DNA from: Allium sativum
Taxonomy: Eukaryota > Streptophyta > Magnoliopsida > Asparagales > Amaryllidaceae
Assembly: GCA_030737875.1 (NCBI GenBank)
Contig: CM060924.1
Coordinates: forward strand, 152,328,197-152,392,196
Direction: 5' to 3'
DNA: 64,000 nucleotides
The stretch's first letter is position 1. Each line of letters begins with the position of its first letter. The notes under the pieces were generated by a model. That model had not been told where the DNA came from, ran no database searches, and saw only the letters and a list, made by a program, of their open reading frames with translations. Positions 33,457 to 44,753 of the stretch are shown piece by piece. A program made the translations under genes and the position numbers.

Positions 33457-34623
33457 TAACACGTAACTTTTTTTTTAAAATACGACTCATTTTTGATTGA
33501 TACAACAAAATAAGTTTACAATTTTTAGTCAGTTGATAGTATTTTTCTCTCTCAACTAAGATCAAAAAAGAAATATGATGAAAAGTTGAATTTCGAGGGA
33601 TAATAGAGTAACAGGTACATAGGGAGATTCTTAGGTGATGGGCATGAAGTTTATTCTATATTGTAGTCTTTGATTCAATAAGTGGAGGACTTAAAATACT
33701 TATATTGGCTTTTCAAATCTTTAAAACTAAGTTGTGTTAAGCTGAATTCGCGTATCTCTCTCTTATTCTTATATTCTCAATAATAATAATAATAGCAATC
33801 CAAGGGTATCCAACATTGCTTGTATATCGAGAGTTGGTGTACAAACTCGCCAAGCTCTATCTGACATGTTGTTGACAAAGTCAGCGTTGGAATATCTTGG
33901 TCTCATTTATGAGTTGGACACCTAAGGATTACCGACATGTTGTTGACAAAGTCAGCGTCAGTCTGCACAATCCGCCAAGCTCTGTCCCAACTCTCCGTCA
34001 GTATGCAAGGAACTGCATGGGTGGTATACCTTGGTCTTTAAGTTAGGTGCATGTAATTAATCATAAATTTTAATTTTTATAGAGATAGAGAATAAGCGAT
34101 GATGCCCAAACATTTCTTGACCTTATTGATTTGACTAGCCATATACAAGGAAATTAGAATACCACTTTACAAACTGTGACAAGCAAACTGAGAATTTATT
34201 TCCTGGCTGCACTATGTTATCAACCGAACCATCTGTCCAAACTGGAATTTAACATTTGAAAACATGAATTGTGTTTAAAATTTGTGACAAGTTGAGGTAT
34301 CTATAATAAAATCAACTGACTAAAATTTTTCAACTTAATTTGTTGTACCACTTTCCTGAAACAAGTCATGTTTTCATTTTTGTTTTTATTTTGCATATGT
34401 CCATTGCACTCATGTAGTTTCAATAGAATCATAACATACTACACTTGGATTTTGTGGGTAGTATCCACTGAAAACCCTCACAAGACGCCACTCGTCCTAC
34501 TAGGGACACATAGAGGTTTAACGGCTTATTGCATACGCTCAATGCAATCGTGTTTCCTACGAAAGTGTGACCTATCTAGTTTATTTTTTCATTTCTTGTT
34601 TTACTCGAGGACGAGTAAAAGAT

Positions 34624-34638
34624 AAGTGTGGGGGTATT
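34624..34638 (+). other. C polypurine tract
   Basis: AAGTGTGGGGGTATT directly precedes the 3' LTR start TGATTAACATAG. Similar AGTGTGGGGG runs also occur inside C at 33173 and 33367, possible extra priming sites or earlier LTR junctions. Confidence 0.8.
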
Positions 34639-35541
34639 TGATTAACATAGAAATGTGTTTATTTTATTCTCTTATATCTCATCTTTTGAATATAAATAAA
34701 TATTACTTGGGTATTGTTTTGTCACTTTTACAGATATTCCAGCCAAGCCGCATGTAGTCAGAAAAGTAGAGAAATTGAGATCAAACCGTTGTATATTAAC
34801 ATTTTAAGATTTTCAGATGAAGATCTCACATCTAGTTGTTGTTAGACAAGAAAATAGTTAGTAGAAAGGTCATGCACATTACAAATCAAAGGAGGCTTGC
34901 AAGAGGAAAGGAGGAAAGGCCTAAAACTCACTTGATTTAACAAAGGTCTAGAACTTACTTGAAATAACTAAGGCCCATTTGTAATTAGGGTTTAGGTTGG
35001 CTATCTCCTACAAATACCCATGTAATCTCATTGTAGCCACAACCCCATTTTCTATCTTCTTCTCCATTAACTAAGCTCTTCTTCTTGTTGTTGTTCTTCT
35101 TCTTCTTATTTTCTGCAGTTTTCTATTTCTTAACAACTAGTGCCATCTACACAGTTAGATTTGGTAGAGTACTAGTTGTATTTTACATTTATTTTCATTA
35201 GTGATTAATCGTTTGATTAGTTTCAACGATAATCCTAATTTTATTTCTGTTGTTATTTCTATTCTGCACTTTTATTTTCTGCTTTTTTATTCTTGTTTTG
35301 CAATTTACTATCATTAGTGATTAATCATTTGATTAGTTTCAATGATAATCCTAATTGTTGCAATTTCAATTGTTCTATTTTCAACCAAATCTCAAAAGTC
35401 GTCTAACTCGCCCACGAAATTCTATAAATAATAATTTTTAATTTTCCTCCCTGTGATTCGACCTGCATATTACACGATCTGTGCGCTTGCAGTATTTATT
35501 TTAAAATTCACGCTTTTCTAGCTTTCAGAAAGCGTCAATCA
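34639..35541 (+). repeat. Element C 3' LTR (903 bp)
   Basis: It starts TGATTAACATAG, ends GCGTCAATCA and is followed by the target duplication TGCCC (35542-35546), perfect against 28876-28880. The TATA box seen in the 5' LTR is TACAAATA here (35009-35016). The internal TTAGTGATTAATC duplication is kept. Confidence 0.9.
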
Positions 35542-35546
35542 TGCCC

Positions 35547-35637
35547 AGAGTTAGTGTATTCGAGGATTTCCAAATTCTGGGTCAGACCTGTGTGGTTTAT
35601 AGTCTATTCAAAGGGCGAGGATTTTCGTGTCATTACA
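35547..35637 (+). repeat. B array LTR3, terminal 91 bp
   Basis: It continues LTR3 after C, matching 4523-4612, and ends GTGTCATTACA. TGACG (35638-35642) follows as the probable right target duplication of the whole B element; its partner lies left of the window. Confidence 0.88.
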
Positions 35638-35648
35638 TGACGTTATTG
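35638..35648 (+). repeat. LTR G, sliver between B and J
   Basis: TGACGTTATTG joins in frame with GATTTTGAATATTT at 36890 once J is removed. It then aligns with the early U3 of F (TGGCGAATTTAATAGATTTT from about 62269). B and J thus entered G within 11 bp of each other. Confidence 0.65.
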
Positions 35649-36884
35649 TGTTAGCATATTGATTGGGTCGCACGTATAAGTGGCTTGCTCCTTCATCAAG
35701 CTTTTAGATCGTGAATCATCATTGGCTCATTCGCCATTTTTAGACCGATAGCAAAGTTTGTATCGCATACAAGTAAAAGGAAAATTATAGACATAAAGTG
35801 GCATCACTCGTCATGGGTGTGAAATATATAATATGAAGTATATGCTCAATTAGTTGTCAAAGCTTTAGATCATTTAAACATTTGGACCGCCAGGCATGTT
35901 TTAGGCCGTTAGCATGCAACATATATGATAAGAGGATTAAATGAAAGGCTAAGCACATGAACAGTTGTAGCGATTGGATCCAAATAAGCATACTTGGATA
36001 GTATGATTCTAGCCTGTAGGCTTTAATTCGTGATGTTATTTTTGACCGTACTCTTTAGTTCATTCCAGCTGAGATTTCTTTAGGTCGTGGGGACATCGGA
36101 TTTTAGGTCGCTCAAGACCATGAGGTGCCAACGTAGCGCCAACCATGCACACATATTTATAAACGTGCCACTCCCCCTTAGCTCCAACTATAAATACCCC
36201 TCATAATTGACATGAGTGGGGGAGCTAATTTCATTCCTACGAGGAGGTGCCGCCAAATTCAAAGCTTGTCTACAACTTCACTAATGGCTCTCATGGATCT
36301 AACAACTCATCTCCATCTTCATGCGGATCAAATCCACGCCTATGATCATTAAAGCTACCTACAATTGGATCGAAGCTCTTTGATTCTCATTCATATTAAA
36401 TAAGAAAGCTCTCCAACAAATATTTCAAGCAATTATAACACTCCTTCTCCAACATCAAGTGAGGATCCAACAATTCATTGATCACGATTTCTATCAAGTC
36501 CATTTAAGTGATCCAAAAGTTAGAAGCTCATAATCCAAGCTCAAACACTTGAAGATATCCTCCTAATGCCTCTCAAAACACATCAAATCTCTGCTGGTTA
36601 TTCCATTTCTCCATCATTTTTGATGAATTCAGGTGGGATATACAAGTAAGAGAGTGATTAACTTGTTGTAAGAGTGAAGTTAACCTTGTAATTGACATAC
36701 TGATAATGGAGTCTCTTATGAAAGTGGATGTAGATCCTTATTGGATCGAACCATTATAAAAACTCTGTGTTCTTATTTCTATGCTTTTTGTATGTGTGTG
36801 ATTGTGGCCTCACTTTATTCTTCCTTACCGAATTGGTGAAGTGTGTTATACACCTTTGGTGTTGAGACAAATTTCAATTCAATA
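35649..36884 (+). mobile_element. Solo LTR J, probably Ty1/copia type
   Basis: A 1236-bp sequence starting TGTTAG, flanked by a perfect duplication TATTG (35644-35648 and 36885-36889). It ends CAATA, where CAACA would be expected. TATAAATA lies at 36189-36196, followed by a leader. Near the end, GTGGATGTAGATCCTTATTG then GAACCATTATAAAAACTC resembles the R region of many plant copia LTRs, a family-level resemblance from memory. There is no internal domain and no primer site. Confidence 0.62.
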
Positions 36885-36889
36885 TATTG

Positions 36890-38548
36890 GATTTTGAATA
36901 TTTATAAGGATTTATTTTAAATAATAACAATTTAAAATTTATTTAAATTGAGGTTAGAACGTATAAATTTATTTTAATTATAAAACGAACTTGAAATGGC
37001 GCGGTAATTTGAAACTTCGATTTTAAAATTTCAAATGAATGTACAGAATTCAAAATAAATCGGATTTCAGTAAAACCAGAAACGTTGGAAACGAATGTGA
37101 AAAACTGAGATTTCATAATATAAATTGAAAGTTATGTCCAATTTAAAATTTAAAATAGTTGTTATGGAATTTATATGTATTTTAAACATACATATAAAGG
37201 ACTTAAAAATAGCCATTTTGCAAACGACCGCCGTTTTCGACGAAACCACTTTCGTTGGATCCGGAATGTCAAATTATTATCAGATTTCAAATTTCATAAT
37301 TTTTGGAATTAATATGTGAGCGTGGTAAGTTTGAACGTGTTTTGATAGTTTTAGTTTGAATTGAATCGACCAGAAAATGGTCATTTTTCCAACGGTCTCC
37401 AAATTCGATGAAATTAGTTTTGTTAGGACCGTATCGTAAAAACATAGCTAGATTTATTTTTCTATAATTTTTTGAGTCATCATGTGGCCTCGGTAAATTA
37501 AAATGTACATTTAAATTATATATATATTGATTTATATTTTAATTTAAAGAAAAAATGATCAAAATGATAGAATTGGCTCACGAGACATATCCCATTTTGT
37601 TCGGAATGGGGGTAATAAGCTACGGACGACACTCGTTGGGATTCGTTTGGAGTTGGGATCTAAAAACCTTATTTTTCAAGTTTAAAAGAATTAAAAAAAT
37701 ATTACATAACTCCCTCAACCAATTAGAAAATTCGGGAAGAAAAATAAAACCCTAACCCTAAATCTGTGTCGCCCCATCTAACCAACGATTCACGTCTTCC
37801 CAACTTCGAACTCCCTGATCTCCACCCTGACGCAATGGTTCGTGGTGGCACCTGAAGGAAGATGTTCAGGCTTGGTGAGATCTTCAAGTGGCCAGACTCT
37901 GGAAGGCGGCGCGTGTTTTGAGAGATTACGGGCTTAAGAGTGGGAGATGGGAGGTAGGACCTGTCGACGTAGGCGCGGCACGGAGAGGCGCAGAGGGTGG
38001 GGGTCGTTGATCGACGACCGGTCGCCTGAGGCATCGTCGGCGGTGAGATGTCGGGGGCAAACGATTTTTGAATGATGACCAGATTTAATTAAGCTAAAGG
38101 TAACGTTTTTATACGTTGTTAGTTTAAATAATCACGTGTTTGATTATTCCAATGTTTAAAAATTAATAACTTTCTCATACGAACTCCAAATCGCATGAAC
38201 CAAGATCCATTGTGATCATGGAGTTGAGAGCTTCGCAACAAAACTAACTGGACCCAATTTGGAGCACGTTAGAAATTTAGGAAAATTCAAATCCGAATGG
38301 TGCCAGAATCGCTAGTAAAAGAATGAAGGAGCGGGTCTCAATGTGAGAACTCCTTCTCAATCAATTTATTTTATAGTTAAATATATCCTAGGTTGCAAAC
38401 AGGGTTTAGTATCTCCTGACACTTTTTATTGTACAAACCAAGGTCGTTTGTCTTCACTGTATTGTGGAAATTTGGATTGTGATTGTAAAATTGATTGTGT
38501 TGTGAAAATTGGTTGTATTGTGATTGATTGAAATGTGTGTATGGCGTG
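36890..38548 (+). repeat. LTR G, U3 and leader segment
   Basis: It aligns with the F and B U3: the TATAAAACGAAC...AAATGGCGCGGTA motif near 36980-37005, the duplicated motif (from 37215 and 37388) and a telo-box-like AAACCCTAACCCTAAA (37747-37762). A GC-rich leader (37780-38060) follows, where a minus-strand 103-codon frame has no recognisable domain. G is the host of B, J, H and E and the oldest layer visible. Its first 40-50 bp lie left of the window, beyond the B array. Confidence 0.72.
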
Positions 38549-41268
38549 TGTTACGACCCGAACTTCCTCGGTCTCCGAAGAGAAGAGAAAACGCATCGCT
38601 TTGAGGACAAGACAAATCAGAATACAAATAGAAGAACATTTCATTGCTTATTACAATAATTACATCAGAGTACAAGAATATAACAGAGTATGAATAAATA
38701 ATATACACTTGATAAATATCAGAGATTTAAATAATTAAGTAGCGGAAAAATAATACATAACACAACTATAAGAAATACACGGATACAGAGCTCTCTGTAT
38801 ATAGCTCCAGCTGTAAACCAGGATCCTGTAAGACTAAATCTGCAAAACCCAACTACTAGCTGCCCGTGTGGAAAATAAGGGCACCCAGAGTTTAGGTTAA
38901 AACAATAAACTCCAGGTCAGTCATGTGACTAGTGTGAGAACTAAAACAGTTATTATTCTTTATTTTAATGTTAGGTAAAACAAGGGACCATGCCGTATAA
39001 AACGTAACGGGTTTTAACCCCAAGAATACCAGTGCATAAACTAACAACGCAATGCTATAGAAGAAAATGAAGCTATTATGAGACCCAGATCCCATCACAC
39101 AATGCAACGCAAGCCGGAGGATAGGGTTTTTCCTTATAATAGCCAAATAATGCTTGATACGCAAATTTTCATATTTTATTATTACTATAAGTGACGAAAT
39201 CAACTTCAAATATAAATGTATCAATCATAGGCGGCATGGGTACCTTCTATCATGTCTCCATACTAGGCTCTACAAATAAAACCGAAATGTCATGTATTGG
39301 ATATTGGATTTCCATCATGAGTCGAGGCAAGTGATTGGCTCCTCACCGCTTCGAGACACTCTAGCCAATGTCTCATGACTACACACTCTGGGTAACCCTG
39401 TGATGTTTCAAGGCCGGTCCACACTTACGTTAGTGGATTAGTATTCCTGAACACACGTTTCCCGGTCCTATCGGACCTATCCGAGGCGCCTCGCAATCCA
39501 ACAACCACATAGGGAAAATAACAACGATATCAGGGCTAGTAAAACGCGGACACCACCCATATCAAGAAAGAAACGTCGTTCACTCCCTGTAGTCAGGATC
39601 CCGTTTTTGACTCATACCGAGGTGTGAAGCTTGCGAATTAATGCTATACACAAAGCTATGCCCCGCAGGCCGTGCTTTAATCATCAACCACAAGACTTTG
39701 CTTTTCAACGAAAGCCTTGATCCATGTAACTCAGCATGCCACAAAGGCAATTCATGCCATGCGATTGATATCCATCCATATATGACCTCTAAGCTCGTGC
39801 GTCTCAGAGAAGGGCGCTAAGCAAGAGAATAAATTCTCTGCCGCCAAACAGATATATATTTAATAGAAATCATTCACATAGAATAAAATCCAATGTCAGA
39901 CACACAATCCATTTACAAGTTCGTTCTGGGTCTGAATGAAACTGGGGGCACCTTATTCCTCGTCCCATATGTCCAATACAGGAGAGAGGCCCTCACATAT
40001 CCATCGATCTCCAAGTACATCTGGACGATCATCACTTATTACCTCGTCTTGGGTATACAGCCCAATCAAGACATCAGTAATCATCCAAACGATGTGAAGA
40101 CCTCTGGTCTTCAACCACCGTCTTTATTTTCGACTTGTCGTCAAATCAATTATTCAGAATTGGTATAAACCCGGTCTTTCCGAATAACTCGCATATATTA
40201 TAAACAAGTGCTACACAAACACAACATACGCCTCATTCCAATCTAGAATATTCTTTATTCAAATATTCATATCAGTAGGGAATTGGTTCCCATAAATTTT
40301 ATCAAAGATAAATTCTTTTAAATCTGTTCTTTAATCTTCCTATGGATATCAAACCATATTATGGTTTTCCAAACTAGTCAGGATTAGTGAACCACACCGA
40401 TGTAATCATTTATTTTATTTCCCAATCCCAGCCTATAAATCCCATTAAGAAAAAATGGTAATACTCCATATCTAACACCACGGTGTTATCGGTAAATATT
40501 AATTACCATTTCATGTTCAAATCTAATTAAAGATTCAACTATCGCTTGGAGCAGAACTGGTGATACTCCATTCTCGATCTTCTCAATCTAATTAAAGATT
40601 CATTAAAACTCCACTTAGTTTTACTCTTCCCAAAAATCAATATTAATGATTATATAACTTGGGAAATCATATCTTGTCTTTAAATGGGTTAAAGAACAAA
40701 TGTCATTTAAAACACGGTTCACGATAAACCCAAAATCACATTCCATTCCATCAGTCTCTAACCATAAATTAGTAAGAGAAGAATTCCCTAGGTATTAATC
40801 TCGAAGACCGAAACCAACATCAAATCTATACCCAAAAATCATTTAACTTAGTTAATCTCTAGTTAGTTCCTAATTTTCTTAACTCCATTGGGTTTAAGAA
40901 TAGTATTATTAATGATACCATTCACGACAAACCCAAAATCCAATTTGATATTAAATACTGGGCTCTGAATAGAAAATATATCGGCTTGTATTCAACATCA
41001 AATTCTGAAACCAACAAATATCGTATTTGAAATAACGGTATAAATATCTTTCATATTTCCATAACAATACCTGTATAATCACGAAATCCAACATCTAAAT
41101 ATTCCGAAGATGATTTCGATTCAAATCCATTCCAATTCAAATATTGGAAATTCTGGTTATTTTTAAAACCATTTCAAATCCAATAAATTTATTTTTAAAA
41201 ATATTGGATTATAATTCTAGTTCATAACTAGTTCATTTCGATAAAAATATATTTTTATCTTTTCAAAT

Positions 41269-41610
41269 GTGAAATTTTTCATCTCGATTCTTTCCAAATC
41301 ATTTATTATGATTTTACACAAATTATTAATATTTTTAATAATTTTATCAAAGCCTGTACAGTCGATTTCCATAAATGGTCATCGAACTGCACTTACACCG
41401 ACATTTTCCAAATTTGATTTGGACATAATTCCAAATCCAACCATTATATTTCAAATATCTTATATTCGTTGGGAAGCTATTTTCGATACGAACCCAACGG
41501 TTTCTGTTTTAGAAGAATCCGACGGTCGTACCTCCCGTAACGTCCATGCGAAGTCAATGGTCGAAATTCGCGAACGGTCGCGGTGCGGCACGTTCTATTC
41601 AGGCCATTAA
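41269..41610 (+). other. Open frame antisense to H, matched in G
   Basis: A 113-codon frame lies on the strand opposite to H. Its middle (ISINGHRTALTPTFSKFDLD...FDTNPT...RTSRNVHAKSM) matches a 159-codon frame antisense to G (45810-45331) at about 60% by eye. B has the same DNA block (10010-10180), but its antisense frame is broken. Shared frames in diverged LTRs could reflect coding or simply a conserved DNA block. I recognise no domain. Confidence 0.35.
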
Positions 41611-41874
41611 ATATATATAATATATATATTATGTATATTTCGTCGATTTCCATTTAAAACGTATTTTATAAATCGTTTTAAATTTATTTCAAAAACGATT
41701 CCAACTTCATTTTCAATTTTAAATGAAAATTGAATATTCTATATTATTAATATGTAAATGATAATATTTTCAGAACATTAGATTTTGAAATCATTTCCTT
41801 TTCGATATTCATTATAAAAATGAATAAAATTGATATAAATATCGTTCGCGTCAAAATGGCGCATATCTAATCAA

Positions 41875-42112
41875 CACGACTTTTATTCAACACATGAATA
41901 TTATTTAAATATTTTATTCAACACATGAATATTTTATATGGTTTATATCTTCAATAAAAATGATATTTTTATTGTTTAAATATTTTATTCAACACATGAA
42001 TGTTTCATTCAGCACATGAATTCTTTATTCAACAAATGAATATTTATTTTATTCAACACATGAATTTTCTATTCAACATATGAATATTTATTTTATTCAC
42101 CACATGAATTCT
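41875..42112 (-). repeat. ATTCA-TGAAT hairpin array in H
   Basis: Eight copies of ATTCAACACATGAAT or close variants occur in 240 bp. The arms ATTCA and TGAAT pair around ACACA. A second AT-rich set at 43050-43150 has AAAAAT and ATTTTT arms around TTG or TCG, with a period of about 22 bp. Confidence 0.7.
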
Positions 42113-44753
42113 TTTTCTGAATATTATTTTGAAATATTCTTTATTTTCCAAATTGGAATGAGACCCAATCAATTACCATATATGGTTAATTATATGGATT
42201 CCATACAACACATGTATATACTGACAACGATAAACAATCAACCATCATCCAAAGTGCATTACTCAACTGCATAAGCATTAAATATAAATAATTAATGCTT
42301 ACACAGTCCGTCAACCTATCGATCGATATACCACTAAATAATTGGGATTTGTGTACGTCAAATATCATCCCAACACCCCTGTGGGGTTTCAACCAACAAA
42401 TACTGAATATTATTTGTGCAGTTGGGCGATCTGTAAAATATATCGTCCCAATCCATATCAGTCAAATGGGTGTACATAAACAAATCGTCTGATTAGTAAA
42501 TGAATATTTATTTTATTCATATACACATTAAAAATTATATTTTAACGATAAAATATTTTATTCCACATATGAATATTCTATTCAGTTCATTTACACAATA
42601 AAAATGATATTGTTATTGTTCTAATATATTTTAGAAAATTTAGGCGGCATAACGGCGCAATACTAGAACAGGATTAAGGTCTAGCCTTTTACCTCACCTC
42701 ATAATGGCGCACGTCATACACAAACCGAATTATGTCCATTTTTTATTCATCCCAAACCAAATTCAACCAAATATTCCAATCAACCAAACAATCAGACAAG
42801 TCGTCCATGGTTCGTGGACGATGGGGAGCGGTTCATATAGACAGTTTAAAATAAATAGCTGTATAAAAATTGATAGTGAGATGTTCTCACCGATGGGTTC
42901 CCACTCTGTCATTCTTTAATTCTGATCGGTTCAGATTTGGATTTGGTTCCCACCAGTTCCATCGCAATCCTTTTTACGCTGTTCATAATAAAAATCATAT
43001 TTTTAATATGATGTTTATACTTTTAAAAATCTCATTTTTATACCGCTATATATAACTAAAAATCGAATTTTTATATAACAAAAAATCGAATTTTTATATA
43101 ACTAAAAATTGAATTTTTATATATCTAAAAATTGAATTTTTATACAACGCTACTACATATATAAAAATCATGTTTTTATATTTTTAAAAGTCATGCCTTT
43201 ATATTTTTGAAAGAACTAAACTTTTCACTATAAAAATCTAACCTTTTCTTTTATAGAAAATCAAATCTTTTTATTGTTAAAAATGAAATCTTTTTAATGT
43301 TAAATAAAAATCAAACTTTTCTTTAAATAGAAAATCAAATTTTTTACTTTATGAAATAATATAAATAAAAATCGTTTCTTTATGCTGAAAATGGAAAATA
43401 AAATCTGCACTCTTCTATAAAAACAAAACTGATTTTATTTAATAACTAATTGAATAAATATATGAAAGAAAAACTCACATTCTCGATCGTAGGAGGACTG
43501 AGGGCTTGCTGAAGGGTCGGGGAGGGCTAGGAGCGGCGGCAGGTGGTGGGTTAACGGCGGTGGACTGGCGTGGGTTCAAGGTGGAGGGTGCTGTTCGATT
43601 TGGGTGAGGGTCTGGCGATGGGGCAGCAGGGTTTGGAGGTGGGGGTCCGGAGATGAACGGAGGGGGGAGTGGCCAAAGGCATGGCGTTAGGCGAGAGAGA
43701 GGGGAGCGACAGCACAGGCGGAGGAGGGGCGCGATGGGTTTCTACGATATGGTTTTAGGTTTTTTTTTTAATTTTCTTTGTTTGAAATGAACGGTGAAAG
43801 AGAAAGAGGGGGGGGGGGGGGGCGTTGACAGAGTGTAGAAAGAAAGGGGAGGGGTTGTGTGTAAATAAATATATTTTTATATTATTTAAATTTTAAAGGT
43901 GATTTTCATTCGAACTGCGAACCAAACCCATTGACTGTCACCCCTTGCTAATTACTCCCATTCCAAACACAGTGAGATATGTTACGTAACCCAATTTGGC
44001 CGTTACGATCAGTTTTCATTTAAATTACAATATAAATCAATATATATTTAATTTAAACATACATTTTAATTTATCGGGGCCACATACTGACTCCAAAAAT
44101 TCCAAAAAAAAATATTTCTAGCTTCGTATTGACGATACGGTCCTAACAAAACTAATTTCGTCAAATTTGAAGACCGTTTGAAAAATGGTCATTTTCAGTC
44201 GATTAAATTCAAACTAAAATTGGTCAAACGCGTTTAAATGCGCCACGCTCACATGTTGATTTCAAAAATTATGAAAATTGGAATCTAGCAATAATTTGAC
44301 ATCACGGATCCAACAAAAGTGGTTTCATCGAACATGGAGGTCGTTTGCAAAATTGATATTTTTACGGGCCTTATATATATTAAAATATATATAAATTCCA
44401 CCGCGACTATTCTGAATTTTAAACTGGATGTATCTTTCCATTTATAAAGTGAAATCTCAGTTTCTTAATTTCACTAGAAATATATTGTTAATCAAATTCA
44501 AATATTTCTTGTTTCGTCCATTTCTAACTTATATTGAATTATGTATATTCATTTGAAATTAGAAATTGAATTTTCAAACTACCGCGCCATTTCAGGCTCG
44601 TTTTATAATTAAAATAAATTTATTCGTTTTAACATCGTCAAAAATATATTTTCCATCGTTATTATTTAAAATAAATCATTTTAAATATTCAAAATCCGCT
44701 AAAATTGCCAAAATAAAAATTTCAAATTGGTTCTGATTTTCCGGGTTGTTACG

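Larger units (their letters stand above)
29764..34638 (+). mobile_element. Element C internal domain, non-autonomous Athila/Tat-like
   Basis: At 4875 bp it has no recognisable RT, RNase H or integrase. It holds a 76-bp direct duplication (30001-30074 and 30077-30152), a short proline-rich frame (30379-30540, of unknown origin), a broken asparagine/glutamine-rich protein frame (31847-33456) and a 25-bp repeat GACATGTTGTTGACAAAGTC... (33863-33887 and 33934-33958). The stretch 30541-31846 is mostly T-rich and I see no gene. The tail ACTCGAGGACGAGTAAAAG then AAGTGTGGGGG (34624-34634) is typical of Tat/Athila purine tracts. Confidence 0.78.
38549..44753 (-). mobile_element. Solo LTR H, inverted, inside G (6205 bp)
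   Basis: On the minus strand it begins CGTAACAACCCGGAAAATC, like F, and ends GTTCGGGTCGTAACA. The flanks GCGTG (38544-38548) and GCACG (44754-44758) are a target duplication with two transitions. Joining them restores sequence matching H's own interior (TGTGTATGRCGTG...). In LTR order it has U3 (44753-43900), a GC-rich leader (43760-43490), AT-rich arrays (43420-41875) and a U5 block (41600-38600) with a short hairpin at 38919-38930. There is no interior or partner LTR. Confidence 0.85.

Noticed and set aside
37747..37762. Interstitial telomere repeat
   Set aside because: Only about two units of CCCTAAA, at the same LTR position as in B; better read as a telo-box.
43801..43823. Poly-G run as a functional G-quadruplex
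   Set aside because: A simple homopolymer in a GC-rich leader, with variable length in related LTRs (57059-57073); no support beyond composition.
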